Below, in pieces: positions 13,385 to 21,315 of a DNA stretch of 27,356 bases. Every line of letters begins with the position of its first letter. Position 1 is the stretch's first letter. The translations under genes and the position numbers were made by a program. The stretch spans positions 1-27,356 of the forward strand of contig CALZJV010000210.1 in assembly GCA_945787595.1 (NCBI GenBank). Reading direction: 5' to 3'. The stretch comes from an uncultured Desulfobacterales bacterium. GTDB lineage: Bacteria > Desulfobacterota > Desulfobacteria > Desulfobacterales > JAFDCJ01. The notes beneath the pieces are model-generated. The model was not told the origin of the DNA, made no database searches, and saw only the letters and a program-made list of their open reading frames with translations.

Positions 13385-14809
13385 TTAATTATCCTGTGCC
13401 TTCCTGACGACTTCATCAATTTGATCTTGGGTTTCTACAGACAACAGCGGTTCCGGATCGGCGGCCAGTATTTTAAGGATTTTTCTCTCAGCAACCTTGA
13501 AAATGTCCATGGCACCGTCTTTTTCCCACAAGTCCCAATTTCTGCGTTCCAGCAGTCCGGGCATCCACAATGCCTGACGAAAGTGCTGGAAAGTATGGTC
13601 CTGACTGAGAAATGAGCCTCCGGGGCCGACAACCTTCATGGTCTCCAGTGCGAGGGTATCTTCATCAACCACCAGTTTTGAGGTCATTCGACGGACAGCC
13701 GCCATACAGTCGTCACAAAAAATGAGATCCGGGAAATCCACCACAAGATCCATGTCCAGCTGCATGCCGTCCATTAAATCTGCAATCAAACCGGTAACCG
13801 TCCCGATCATTCCGGTTTCAAACCCCGCCTGGGCGTCCAGTACCTTGGCATCCCTGAGCATCGAAGGCATCCGAATGGGAAAATCCAGAGATTTGCCCAT
13901 CTGAGCCATGGCGACCTTAAGAATGCCGAATTCCGGGCAGGCCATTGAAATATTACCGCTTTTCATATCCATGCCGCGTGCAAAGCTGGTATAAATTATG
14001 GGCGCACCGGGATTGACCAGTTGGGAGACAACCATGCATGCCAGAATTTCAGCATGCGCCTGGGCAAGGGTGCCGGCAATCGTTACCGGTGAAGAGGTCC
14101 CCAGTATCGGACCGGAGCTTAACATCACCGGTATCTTCCAGAGACTCATTTCCATGAGGGCTTCCAGGGATTCCGTATCGATTGCGAGCGGCGGCAGAGT
14201 CAGCGCCCACCCGGAGATGAAGGGCCGCTCGCGAAACAGGTTCTCATCCCCAAGCGCAATAGCACCCATTTTGGCGGCGTCCCGAACACAGCGGGCTCCC
14301 AGCATTCCACCGGTAATATGTTTGGTTGTGTTTTTGATGGTCGTGGCCCACGTATACCAATCGTTGAAATCTCCGGGAACCTCCTGGGGCGTCACCAGAC
14401 CGCCGTTAACTCGGATGCTTTCCAGTTGGTCGGCCATACGCGTCAAGGCCGCCAGGTCAGCGTTGGTTGCCGGCCGCTTCTGTCGGGTGTGGGGATCAAT
14501 GACATTCACCGCCATGGTCATGCAGGCCAGGGCAGGTTTGTGTTTTTCAAAGGTGACATCATGTTTCGGGTCACGGCCGAAAAGCGTCACATCTTTACGC
14601 TTCGGCACCGATTCGATGGCGGCCTCGACCAATCGTGTCGGAATCCGGACCACATTTTCGTCCACAATTTCAGCCCCGTTTTGCGACATCAGATCAAGGG
14701 CCTCTTCGTGGGGGAGACGCATGCCGATCTCTTTTAAAACTTGCAAGGATTGCTCGTGAACAAGTTTCACCTCTTGATCGGATAAAAATTGAATAACGGG
14801 TTTCATCAT
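13385..14809 (-). CDS. MttB-family (trimethylamine methyltransferase-like) corrinoid-dependent methyltransferase, non-pyrrolysine
   Basis: This 474-residue TIM-barrel protein belongs to the MttB/COG5598 family, which moves a methyl group from quaternary or tertiary amines to a cobalamin-binding partner protein. The family frame is recognisable throughout: SDQEVKLVHEQSLQVLKEIGMRL at the start, AVNVIDPHTRQKRPAT, TTKHITGGMLG, LSSGPILGTSSPVT, PIIYTSFARGMDMKSG and the C-terminal GPGGSFLSQDHTFQHFR. The frame is open throughout with no in-frame TAG, so this is a non-Pyl member, like the glycine- or proline-betaine demethylases, and not the TMA enzyme. The N-terminal MMKP start has a weak ribosome site. 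A 26-bp palindrome lies 54 bases upstream. No cognate corrinoid protein or RamA-type activator lies in the window. The methylated substrate is unknown. Confidence 0.88.
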   Translation of the reverse strand: MMKPVIQFLSDQEVKLVHEQSLQVLKEIGMRLPHEEALDLMSQNGAEIVDENVVRIPTRLVEAAIESVPKRKDVTLFGRDPKHDVTFEKHKPALACMTMAVNVIDPHTRQKRPATNADLAALTRMADQLESIRVNGGLVTPQEVPGDFNDWYTWATTIKNTTKHITGGMLGARCVRDAAKMGAIALGDENLFRERPFISGWALTLPPLAIDTESLEALMEMSLWKIPVMLSSGPILGTSSPVTIAGTLAQAHAEILACMVVSQLVNPGAPIIYTSFARGMDMKSGNISMACPEFGILKVAMAQMGKSLDFPIRMPSMLRDAKVLDAQAGFETGMIGTVTGLIADLMDGMQLDMDLVVDFPDLIFCDDCMAAVRRMTSKLVVDEDTLALETMKVVGPGGSFLSQDHTFQHFRQALWMPGLLERRNWDLWEKDGAMDIFKVAERKILKILAADPEPLLSVETQDQIDEVVRKAQDN

Positions 14810-14862
14810 CTACACCATTTTTGTACCGGGTGGTTTTAATTTAATTAGGCCTTTATCGGGCT

Positions 14863-14888
14863 TTATCTGACAACATGTTGTCAGATAA
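14863..14888. promoter_or_regulatory. Palindromic operator, copy 2 (upstream of the MttB-like gene)
   Basis: This 26-bp perfect palindrome has the same core, CTGACAACATGTTGTCAG, as the site at 2407-2426. The TTAGGCCTTTA box (14845-14855) lies on the gene side at the same distance from the core as in copy 1. It is 54 bases from the start codon. A shared site in front of a regulator gene and a catabolic gene 12 kb apart suggests one regulator controls both. Confidence 0.75.
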
Positions 14889-14903
14889 TAAAGTTTTCAG
14901 GTG

Positions 14904-14980
14904 TCAGCCCAGCCGCTGGCCTGAGAAGCAGCCAGTCTAATCGGAAATTGAAATTTCATTGGAGCCTCAATAATTTAATA
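14904..14980 (-). repeat. CGATTAGAC...CAGGCCAGCGG intergenic repeat, copy 2
   Basis: Read on the minus strand, 14943-14904 gives CGATTAGACTGGCTGCTTCT then CAGGCCAGCGGCTGGGCTGA, almost the same as 4099-4138. It ends 15 bases from the palindromic operator. Weak similarity continues to about 14980. Confidence 0.65.
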
Positions 14981-15002
14981 ATGGAAATTTAGGCGATTTT
15001 GA

Positions 15003-15084
15003 TTGTGGGAGCGGCTTCCAGCCGCGATCATGCGGTGATAGCTATAAAGCGACTTTTTTTCGCGGCTGGAAGCCGCTCCCACAA
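15003..15084. repeat. Perfect 25-bp inverted repeat (GTGGGAGCGGCTTCCAGCCGCG type)
   Basis: The arms 15003-15027 and 15060-15084 are exact reverse complements over 25 bases, with a 32-base spacer. Each arm also contains an internal small dyad (GCGGCTTCCAGCCGC). The word TGGGAGCGGCTTCCAGCCGC is one I recognise as a widespread REP-like intergenic repeat in proteobacteria. The spacer has a T-run, but no gene ends here in a way that needs a terminator. Confidence 0.8.
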
Positions 15085-15166
15085 AGGTAGATAACCCAGT
15101 TGTAACAAAGTGATGCTGTAGTAATAATTTGCGATATTAAATTATCGGCTTCTTCCTGGCCCGCAG

Positions 15167-15209
15167 GGGCCTCTTTTTCCGAGCGAATTATCGGAAAAAG
15201 CTTAGGCCC
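15167..15209. terminator. Strong hairpin downstream of the PreA-like gene
   Basis: GGGCCT-CTTTTTCCGA pairs with TCGGAAAAAG-CTT-AGGCCC around an eight-base loop, giving about 16 pairs with a small bulge. It lies 135 bases 3' of the PreA-like stop on the minus strand. It could act as a terminator separating that gene from mttB or as a processing hairpin. It lacks a clear U-tract after the stem. Confidence 0.4.
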
Positions 15210-15344
15210 TTAGCAATGATGTTTTTGCATTTTGTGGCAAAACTTTTTTGCAACCAGGTCACCGAAGCATAAATATATATTTTCGCAAAAAGTGTTGTTT
15301 CATGGCCATTTTTCCGGTTTATCCTGGTTATTGTTTACGGAAGC

Positions 15345-16574
15345 CTAATGCTGCACCATCGGTTCACACGTTTCGGATGCGGATACGACTTCGATCTCGA
15401 TGGCGCCCTCAGCCGGACACACCGAATAACACCCGCCGCAGCCGATACAGTTTTCGGTATTGACCCAGGTGTGTTTTTCGCCATCCTGCATGGCATCGGC
15501 AAAACAGGCTTTCAGGCACATCTTGCAGTTGATGCAGTTTTCCTCAATTACCCGTGCTTTTTCAGCAGGCATATCGCAGTATGCCATGGCGGCATCCGAG
15601 GCGATCCCCAGCATTTCATCAATGGTCTTGTATCCTTTTTCATCCATGAAGTTGTCCAGACCTTCGACCTGCTTTTTCAGCCAGCTGTAGCCGTAACACA
15701 TCACCGCCGAGCACATCTCCACAATATGGGCCCCGCTCATGACAAACATGACGATATCCCGCCAATCGTAAGCTCCGTTGGTGCCGGCGATAAAGATTTC
15801 GCCGCCGTAAGCCTTTCTGACTTCATTGATCCAGCGCAGCGTTAACGGCTTCGTCCAGGGGCCGCCGACACCGGCCTGACCGTAGATCAAGGGTTTTCCG
15901 GTTTCGATGTCGGGGACAAACCCGATGAAACGGTTGGTCAGGGTGACTGCGGCCGCACCCTCATCCCTGAGTCTACCTGAAAATTCCACCAGGTCCGTCA
16001 CCTGGGGGGTCACTTTGATCATGATCGGCACCTCGACGGCTTCGGCGACAGCCTGCGTGATTTCGCAGGCGTAATCAAAATCCTGACCGACGTTCATGCC
16101 GGTGCGCACGCCGGGCATAAGTTTGGGATGCGGACAGCCGAAATTCAGCTCGATGAGCGGTACCCCGGCATCTTCCATCTGTTTGCCCAGGGTCACCCAA
16201 CCGTCAAGCTCGATGGAGCCGATGCTGCCGATGACAACAGCGCCATTATCGTCCGCATATTTCAGAGTTTCTTTGATTTCTTTGACAAAGTCTTCCGGCG
16301 GTTCGATCGCCAGGCCGCTGCGGCTGTAAAGACTGAAACCGCGGGGGACTTTCCCGCGACAGACTTCATGGCGCTGGTTTAAAAACCGCCACTTGGCCCG
16401 GGTGGTCAACTCCCGCATTTCCGGCGAATCCGTCATTGTTTTGGCAATAACTCCGCCCACTCCGGTATCAATGCACTTTTTCATATTGTTGGCGTTTAAT
16501 GTCGGCTCGGCCGAAGCCGCCACCAAAGGATTTTTGATGCGAACGCCGCAAAAATTCACTTCTAAATTCGCCAT
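15345..16574 (-). CDS. preA: PreA-like dihydropyrimidine dehydrogenase family protein (FMN barrel plus 2x[4Fe-4S])
   Basis: This 409-residue protein (E. coli PreA is about 410) has an FMN-binding dihydroorotate-dehydrogenase-type barrel (1-310) and a C-terminal ferredoxin domain. The ferredoxin motifs are CINCKMCLKACFADA and CIGCGGCYSVCPAEGA. Barrel landmarks include NPLVAASAEPT at the N-terminus, the active-site loop ELNFGCPHP...GMNVGQD, IMIKVTPQVTD and the FMN-phosphate region IFIAGTNGAYDWRD. Family members reduce the C5-C6 bond of uracil/thymine. No PreT flavoprotein subunit lies here, so electrons may come from ferredoxin, and the substrate may not be a pyrimidine. AAGGAG before the ATG supports the start. 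It sits between the amidase and the MttB-like gene on the same strand, which suggests a ring-reduction step in a shared pathway. Confidence 0.85.
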   Translation of the reverse strand: MANLEVNFCGVRIKNPLVAASAEPTLNANNMKKCIDTGVGGVIAKTMTDSPEMRELTTRAKWRFLNQRHEVCRGKVPRGFSLYSRSGLAIEPPEDFVKEIKETLKYADDNGAVVIGSIGSIELDGWVTLGKQMEDAGVPLIELNFGCPHPKLMPGVRTGMNVGQDFDYACEITQAVAEAVEVPIMIKVTPQVTDLVEFSGRLRDEGAAAVTLTNRFIGFVPDIETGKPLIYGQAGVGGPWTKPLTLRWINEVRKAYGGEIFIAGTNGAYDWRDIVMFVMSGAHIVEMCSAVMCYGYSWLKKQVEGLDNFMDEKGYKTIDEMLGIASDAAMAYCDMPAEKARVIEENCINCKMCLKACFADAMQDGEKHTWVNTENCIGCGGCYSVCPAEGAIEIEVVSASETCEPMVQH

Positions 16575-16612
16575 GCTGTTTCTCCTTTTCTCCCGGACAA
16601 ACGGGAATTGAC

Positions 16613-16806
16613 TATTGAAGATTGAAGATTTATGGATGTCGCTCTCCGAGGCGTAGGCGCTACAACCCCTACGAGCCGGAGGCTTCGCTCTGTCATTTTT
16701 ATGATTGGTTTTCTATAATTGATCCGCCGGCTTCCGGCTCGTTGAGCCTACAGCTCAGAGAGAGGCGGACCTTAAATATTCAATCTTCAATCGACAATAT
16801 TCAATC
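16613..16806 (+). repeat. Stop-codon-adjacent repeat element, copy 1 (long form)
   Basis: The arms are TTGAAGATTGAAGATT on the left and AAATATTCAATCTTCAATCG on the right. The core has GGATGTCGCT, TCGCTCTGTCATTTTTATGA, TTTTCTATAATTGATCCGCC and GCGGACCTTAAATATTCAAT. It contains the extra CTCTCCGAGGCGTAGGCGCT / CTACGAGCCGGAGGC block that is shared only with copy 3. The right end overlaps the TGA of the amidase gene. Confidence 0.85.
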
Positions 16807-17590
16807 ATTTATCCCCCTTCAGCCAATCCTTACGATCGGCCAGGGCCGGGAACTGCTCCCGTGCGGCTTCCAGTTCACCCAGGTCAATTTCGGATTTGAT
16901 GACGACTTCCTTGTCCCCAGCACCGGCCAGTATGGTGCCCCAGGGATCCGTTATCATACTATGGCCGACGTACTGGATGCCTTGATTCAGGCCCACGGAA
17001 TTGGCCGACATCAGAAAGCACTGGTTTTCCAAGGCCCGCACCCGGTTTAACATCAGCCAGTGCTCAAGTCTCGGATAGGGCCAGGCCGAGCAGACCAGAA
17101 AAATTTCAGCGCCTTGTTCAACCATTCTGCGGAACAATTCTGGAAAACGAAGATCATAACAGGTGGCGAGACCGATTTTGCCCAAAGGGGTGCCGACCGT
17201 AACGATTGAATCACCGGGGGATAAGAGCTGGGTTTCTTTGGAATTGTAACCGAAGAGGTGTACTTTAAGATAATTTGCCAGCACATCCCCATCCGGTGAA
17301 ATTAGATAGCTGGAGTTGTAGTATTTCCCGTTTTTCCCCTCCACAAAACTGCCCGTGTGCAAATATAGACCGACCTCTTTTGCCGCTTCACGCAGCCTTT
17401 TCAGGGTTTGACCCGCACTGTCCTCGGCCTCGGAGAGGTAACGGTCGAAGCTCATGAAGCCAATGTTCCAGATTTCCGGTAAAATAACGAGATCGCTCCC
17501 TTCACAGCGCTGAATATTTTCAATGGCTTTGTCGATGGTGGCCTTTTTATCTCCTTCAACGACCGACATTTGAATTGATGCGACTTTCAT
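16805..17590 (-). CDS. Nitrilase-superfamily carbon-nitrogen hydrolase (omega-amidase/ureidopropionase-like)
   Basis: This 261-residue cytoplasmic protein has the complete Glu-Lys-Cys triad: E39 in VILPEIWN, K109 in NYLKVHLFGYN, and C144 in GLATCYDLRFPELFR. It belongs to the small single-domain branch that hydrolyses amides or carbamoyl compounds (Nit2 omega-amidase, N-carbamoyl hydrolases) and not to aromatic nitrilases. The first in-frame ATG lies 18 codons upstream. I chose the internal ATG at 17588-17590 because the conserved strand KVASIQMSV starts there and ATGGAAAA precedes it. The stop codon lies at the edge of a repeat element. Between the DUF2848 and PreA-like genes, it would fit hydrolysis of a ring-opened amide or ureide. 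Confidence 0.87.
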   Translation of the reverse strand: MKVASIQMSVVEGDKKATIDKAIENIQRCEGSDLVILPEIWNIGFMSFDRYLSEAEDSAGQTLKRLREAAKEVGLYLHTGSFVEGKNGKYYNSSYLISPDGDVLANYLKVHLFGYNSKETQLLSPGDSIVTVGTPLGKIGLATCYDLRFPELFRRMVEQGAEIFLVCSAWPYPRLEHWLMLNRVRALENQCFLMSANSVGLNQGIQYVGHSMITDPWGTILAGAGDKEVVIKSEIDLGELEAAREQFPALADRKDWLKGDK

Positions 17591-17707
17591 AATTTTCCAT
17601 CTTTCGTACCCCCGGTTTAAGGGCCAATGTTGTAAGTTAAACATCCTGAACCGGACCAGACGGTTGCAGCGTAGCTTAGATCCCTCTTTATCGGGGGAAT
17701 TGGCTAG

Positions 17708-17814
17708 TGAATAATGTAAATTGAATATTTGTGGAAGTCGCTTCGCTCCGTCAGTATTTTGATCGTTTTTCTATAATTGATCCGCCGAAGGCGTTCCTTA
17801 AATATTCAATCTTG
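17708..17814 (+). repeat. Stop-codon-adjacent repeat element, copy 2 (short form)
   Basis: Same core as copies 1, 3 and 4: TTGAATATTTGTGGAAGTCG, CTTCGCTCCGTCAGTATTTT, TTTTTCTATAATTGATCCGC, GTTCCTTAAATATTCAATCTT. It lacks the CTCTCCGAGG block. Its right arm supplies the last codons and the stop (GAT TGA) of the DUF2848 gene. Confidence 0.8.
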
Positions 17815-18456
17815 GTTGAGTTTTTCGTCAATCAATTTGGCTGAAAATTTTTGACCGAAAACAAATTCCCCCGTCAGCATACCCATGGTTCCGGAGAAGA
17901 TGATCAGATTCTCCAACGAACCTGAAATTTTGCTCTTTACAAAGGACATCAGCTCCGCCGGATTCAAAAGCAACCCCAGGCGGCCTTCCTGGTAGAGTGT
18001 TTCTTTACCGTCTTTTACGGCACTGGCGTTCATCAGAAGATCATCCCAGTGACTTTCAACCTCCGCCAGTGGCCAGACCGTGCGGCCCAACAAATTGGGA
18101 CAAATCTGTTTTGCTCTCGGTATATCGGTTTCTTCTAGATGGCGGTCCGTATGGTCGCTGCCCAATCCGACATAGACTTCATCTTCCGTGACGACACACA
18201 GAACATATTCTACTTCTCCGGATGTCTCGTTACCGTAGACTTCAATCGCTGGATCGAGGCTCAGCACATTGCATACCACCGGGTATAAAATCGGTATCGA
18301 TTTCGGCCCGGGAATGCCTTTTGCGGCCAGTTCTTCTAGGTGCCGGCGAACTTCTTCCTGGTTTTTGCCCACGTAGCCGGCGTTGACCATACGGTTGTAA
18401 CGAAATGGCAGCTCCCGGCGCTCCTGTTTGCTCTCCAACACAAGATCTAGTTCCAA
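17806..18456 (-). CDS. DUF2848 family protein
   Basis: This 216-residue protein shows the DUF2848 pattern: a NAGYVGKNQEEVRRHLEELAAKGIPGP opening, IPILYPV, a central ETSGEVEYVLC, then EVYVGLGSDHTDRHLE and HWDDL. The family has no established reaction. It is often placed next to amidase and transporter genes, and its fold has been compared with fumarylacetoacetase-type proteins, so a hydrolase or isomerase role is only a guess. The start is a TTG, chosen because AAGGAG lies seven bases before it and the conserved region begins at once. The last codons and stop lie in the arm of a repeat element, so the C-terminal residues may have been altered by its insertion. Confidence 0.8.
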   Translation of the reverse strand: MELDLVLESKQERRELPFRYNRMVNAGYVGKNQEEVRRHLEELAAKGIPGPKSIPILYPVVCNVLSLDPAIEVYGNETSGEVEYVLCVVTEDEVYVGLGSDHTDRHLEETDIPRAKQICPNLLGRTVWPLAEVESHWDDLLMNASAVKDGKETLYQEGRLGLLLNPAELMSFVKSKISGSLENLIIFSGTMGMLTGEFVFGQKFSAKLIDEKLNQD

Positions 18457-18501
18457 TTTTTTTCTCCTTATTATATTAAAAGACAGAGCAAAGCGATCCC
18501 T

Positions 18502-18550
18502 TCATTCGTCACTCGTCATTCGTCACTCGTCATTCGTCACTCGTCATTCG
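18502..18550. repeat. Tandem repeat, 14-mer TCATTCGTCACTCG x 3.5
   Basis: Three and a half exact copies of TCATTCGTCACTCG lie between the cupin stop (18558) and the DUF2848 start. Exact identity between units suggests recent slippage. It contains no spacers and no dyad, so it is not a CRISPR array. Confidence 0.9.
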
Positions 18551-18557
18551 ATCTGAA

Positions 18558-18899
18558 TCACTTATGGTATCTGATTTCAAAAGTGACACACCCGTATGGA
18601 ATTTTATACGGTCCATGGGTCATTCCCGGTGGCCGGCAGGCATAAAAACCGGCCAGAAAGGTTTCTTTTTTAGCCATATCGTAAAGGCTGCCCTCCACGA
18701 TTAAAACTTCCTCCCAGAAGTCGTGGACCAGGGTTTCTGAGGTTTCGATGCCCGGTGGAAATTTCAGCATGCGGGTGTAGTCGCCAGTGTCCGCATCGGA
18801 GCTGAGAATTTTTTCTTTTATCCCCAGGGTGTCTCCTTCCACCGGACGCCATTCATAGTGGGTGTCATAATCCTTAAATTCGATCTCAGGCTTAGGCAT
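18558..18899 (-). CDS. Small single-domain cupin protein
   Basis: This 113-residue protein has the two cupin halves: a first strand set around TRMLKFPPGIETSETLVHDFWEEVLIVEGSLYD (motif 1, with H and E as candidate metal ligands) and a second around FYACRPPGMTHGPYKIPYG (motif 2, with H). The ATG is preceded by AAGGAGGG seven bases upstream, a very strong site. Cupins in catabolic operons often act as isomerases, dioxygenases or substrate-binding accessory proteins; the function here is unknown. It follows the hydroxylase trio (gap of 130 bases filled by a tandem repeat) and precedes DUF2848. Confidence 0.8.
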   Translation of the reverse strand: MPKPEIEFKDYDTHYEWRPVEGDTLGIKEKILSSDADTGDYTRMLKFPPGIETSETLVHDFWEEVLIVEGSLYDMAKKETFLAGFYACRPPGMTHGPYKIPYGCVTFEIRYHK

Positions 18900-18915
18900 G
18901 TTTTCCCTCCTTATT

Positions 18916-19045
18916 TGTCAATTGTCCTCTGTTCTCTGTCATCCGGCATCTGTCCTCTGTCATCTGTCCTCTGTCCTCTGTCATCCGGCATCTGTCATCT
19001 GTCATCTGTCCTCTGTCATCTGTCCTCTGTCATTTATCATCTGTC
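18916..19045. repeat. Degenerate CTGTC(A/C)TC tandem repeat overlapping a gene end
   Basis: About 130 bases consist of units such as TCTGTCATC, TCTGTCCTC and CATCCGGCA in a quasi-periodic order. The array runs into the last codons and stop of the Mo-subunit gene (ending GAT GAT AAA TGA on the minus strand). Period and variation indicate slippage-derived sequence. It is not a CRISPR array, as there are no unique spacers. Confidence 0.85.
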
Positions 19046-21315
19046 GGCTCGCCGTGCTTCTTAAGCTCGGCCAATAATTTTTCCGGCGAAACCGGCAACT
19101 CTTTGACCCTGATTCCGGTGGCATCGTAAATCGCATTGGTTATGGCCGACATCGTTGGATTTAGCGCCGGTTCGCCGATGCCTTTGGCGCCATATGGCCC
19201 GTTCGGTTCGATCGGTTCCACCAGAATCGGTTTTATCTCGGGGACATCCAATGCACTCGGGACAATGTAATCAACAAAATCAGGATTGATGATCTTACCG
19301 TTTTCGTAAGCCATATTTTCCATCAGCGTCCACCCGAGACCCTGGGTTACACCGCCACGAATCTGTCCTTCCGTGGCCATCGGATTAATGGCGCGACCGA
19401 CATCGTGGGCACCCACAAAATTGGTAACGGTCACTTGGCCGGTGTCGGGGTCGACTTCCACCTCTGCAATCTGACAGGCAAAAGGATAGGCCGGCGAAAT
19501 ATTTCCATACTTGGTTTCAGGATCCGGCAATACCGTCGGCGGCTCATAAAATCCGGTGCCAACCACCGGCGCCCCATGCCGGGCGATGGTGGCCTGGCCG
19601 GCAACCTCGTTAAACGGCAGATGCTTCTGCGGGACACCGCGAACGAAAAATTTGCCTTGGCGGCATTCAATATCCCCGGGGTCGGCTTCAAGCATTTCGG
19701 CTGCTACCTCAGCCAGTTGACTAAAGGCGTCCTTAGCGGCGGCCAGTACGCCGTTGCCGCCCATTAAGGTTCCCCGGGTCGCGAAACTTCCCAGACCAAA
19801 AGGAGATATGTCGGTATCAACATCGGCGACATGAACCATCTCCAGGGGAACTCCGAGGCGCTCAGCTGCTATCTGCGCAAATGTGGTTTTCTGACCCTGG
19901 CCCATATCCGATTCGCCATGATATACTGTCACCCGGCCGTCCCTTCCAACCCGGACGATACCTGCGCCGCCGTCAAACTCACGGGCAAAGGGACGGTTGC
20001 CGGATACATGGTTGCAGCAAGAAAGCCCGATTCCTTTGAGCGGTTCTTTTTTCTGCCGTTTTTTCTGCCAATCAGCCTTCTCCGTGGCCTGGATGACACA
20101 GTCTTTCAAGCCCGAGCTGTTTATTTTCCAGCCGTGAATGCTGGTCTCATTGGGTCCCATACCGTTTTTTAGGCGCAGCTCAGCCGGGTCCATGTTCAAC
20201 TGATCGGCAATCATGTCTAAAGCCGATTCAAGCACAAAGGTCATCTGAGAATTGCCGAAACCGCGGAAACAGGCCGTGGGTACCGTATTCGTATACACGG
20301 TATACCCTTTAGACCGCACATGCTTAAAGCGATACAGCGAGTCAACCCGGTAGCAGGCCGTGGCCACAATCACCATGGCATACACCAGCCGGGCGCCGGC
20401 GGTACCGACAACCTTTACTTCTTTGCCCGTTAGGATGCCCTCTTTGGTGGCCCCCAGTTTGATGTCGATGTACATGGGTACCCGCGGGTTGCCGGCAATA
20501 AAATCCTCATAGCGGGTATTGACCAGTTTAACGGGTTTTCGCGCCTTTTGGGCCAAAATTGCGGCCACGAGATGGATGTTGTTTTCCATCTTGGCGCCGA
20601 AGGCCCCGCCGTAGTCGGGAACAATGACCCGGATATTATCCGCTGAAATGTTTAGGGCCTTGGCATAAGTCATGCGCATCATGTTCGGAATCTGGGTTCC
20701 GGTCCACATCGTTACCCGTCCGGACAGATCAACCTCGGCCAGCGTCGCCATGGGTTCCATATAGGCCTGGTACACCTGATTGAGGTAGTAGTGGTCTTCA
20801 TAGATGATGTGGGAATCGTCAAAGGCACGGTCGACGTCACCAGCTTCAACCTTGAATTCGGCTGCAACATTGGCCGGCTTGTCATCGTGGACCAGGGGAG
20901 CTCCCGGCTGCATGGCTTGCAGCGGATCTGCTACAAAAGGAAGCTCTTCATACTCGACCTCGATCAACTCCAGGGCTTCTTCGGCCGTATCTTCATCAAT
21001 TGCGGCGACGGCGGCAACCTCATCTCCGTGAAAGCGGACCTTGTCCCCGGCAAATATGGTCCAGTCTTCTGAACGCGGTCCGAATTTGATACCAGGGGTA
21101 TCGGCATAAGTGACGACCGCTTTGACGCCGCTAAGGGCCTTGGCCCTGGAAGTGTCTATATTTTTTATGTTCGCATGGGGGTAGGGACTGCGTAGGGTAC
21201 GTCCGTAGAGCATGCCCGGTAATACCAAATCCGTAACGAATTTCGTTTTGCCCATGGCCTTTTGCATCCCATCGATCTGGGGATAGGATTTTCCGACAAT
21301 GTCTAATTCACTCAT
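19030..21315 (-). CDS. Xanthine dehydrogenase-family molybdenum-binding subunit
   Basis: This protein of about 761 residues has the CoxL/XdhA architecture: an N-terminal a/b-hammerhead domain (YPQIDGMQKAMGKTKF...GMLYGRTLRSPYPHA) and two Mo-binding domains with DYGGAFGAKM, PTACFRGFGNSQ and GQGQKTTFAQIAAERL. Near the C-terminus is GAKGIGEPALNP, which holds the catalytic Glu that deprotonates Mo-OH. The enzyme would hydroxylate a carbon next to ring nitrogen using water, passing electrons to the 2Fe-2S and FAD subunits. The precise substrate (purine, nicotinate-like or other N-heterocycle) cannot be told. I set the start at ATG 21313-21315 because AGGGGGG precedes it and homology begins there. 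It overlaps the 2Fe-2S gene by eight bases. No XdhC-type maturation gene is in view. Confidence 0.9.
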   Translation of the reverse strand: MSELDIVGKSYPQIDGMQKAMGKTKFVTDLVLPGMLYGRTLRSPYPHANIKNIDTSRAKALSGVKAVVTYADTPGIKFGPRSEDWTIFAGDKVRFHGDEVAAVAAIDEDTAEEALELIEVEYEELPFVADPLQAMQPGAPLVHDDKPANVAAEFKVEAGDVDRAFDDSHIIYEDHYYLNQVYQAYMEPMATLAEVDLSGRVTMWTGTQIPNMMRMTYAKALNISADNIRVIVPDYGGAFGAKMENNIHLVAAILAQKARKPVKLVNTRYEDFIAGNPRVPMYIDIKLGATKEGILTGKEVKVVGTAGARLVYAMVIVATACYRVDSLYRFKHVRSKGYTVYTNTVPTACFRGFGNSQMTFVLESALDMIADQLNMDPAELRLKNGMGPNETSIHGWKINSSGLKDCVIQATEKADWQKKRQKKEPLKGIGLSCCNHVSGNRPFAREFDGGAGIVRVGRDGRVTVYHGESDMGQGQKTTFAQIAAERLGVPLEMVHVADVDTDISPFGLGSFATRGTLMGGNGVLAAAKDAFSQLAEVAAEMLEADPGDIECRQGKFFVRGVPQKHLPFNEVAGQATIARHGAPVVGTGFYEPPTVLPDPETKYGNISPAYPFACQIAEVEVDPDTGQVTVTNFVGAHDVGRAINPMATEGQIRGGVTQGLGWTLMENMAYENGKIINPDFVDYIVPSALDVPEIKPILVEPIEPNGPYGAKGIGEPALNPTMSAITNAIYDATGIRVKELPVSPEKLLAELKKHGEPTDDK

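Larger units (their letters stand above)
14810..15344. other. 535-bp intergenic region upstream of the MttB-like gene
   Basis: No gene is supported here. From left to right it holds the TTAGGCCTTTA box (14845-14855), the palindrome (14863-14888), a CGATTAGAC repeat copy (14904-14980), a 25-bp-arm inverted repeat (15003-15084), a long hairpin (15167-15209) and 'ttttccggtttatcctgg' text (15308-15326). The promoter for mttB should lie next to the palindrome. I found no convincing sigma54 -24/-12 (GG/GC) pair or sigma70 pair. Confidence 0.6.

Noticed and set aside
13998..14759. 253-codon plus-strand open frame over the MttB-like gene
   Set aside because: It is antisense to a clearly conserved gene, has no ribosome site and low-complexity Ser/Arg-rich composition.
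13385..14809. Pyrrolysine-containing TMA methyltransferase (true MttB)
   Set aside because: The 474-codon frame has no in-frame TAG, so this is a non-Pyl member of the superfamily.
14810..14870. Sigma54 -24/-12 promoter next to the mttB palindrome
   Set aside because: I looked for GG-N10-GC on the coding strand and found no convincing match between the palindrome and the start codon.
18916..19045. CRISPR array
   Set aside because: The units are short, contiguous and degenerate, with no unique spacers and no cas genes nearby.
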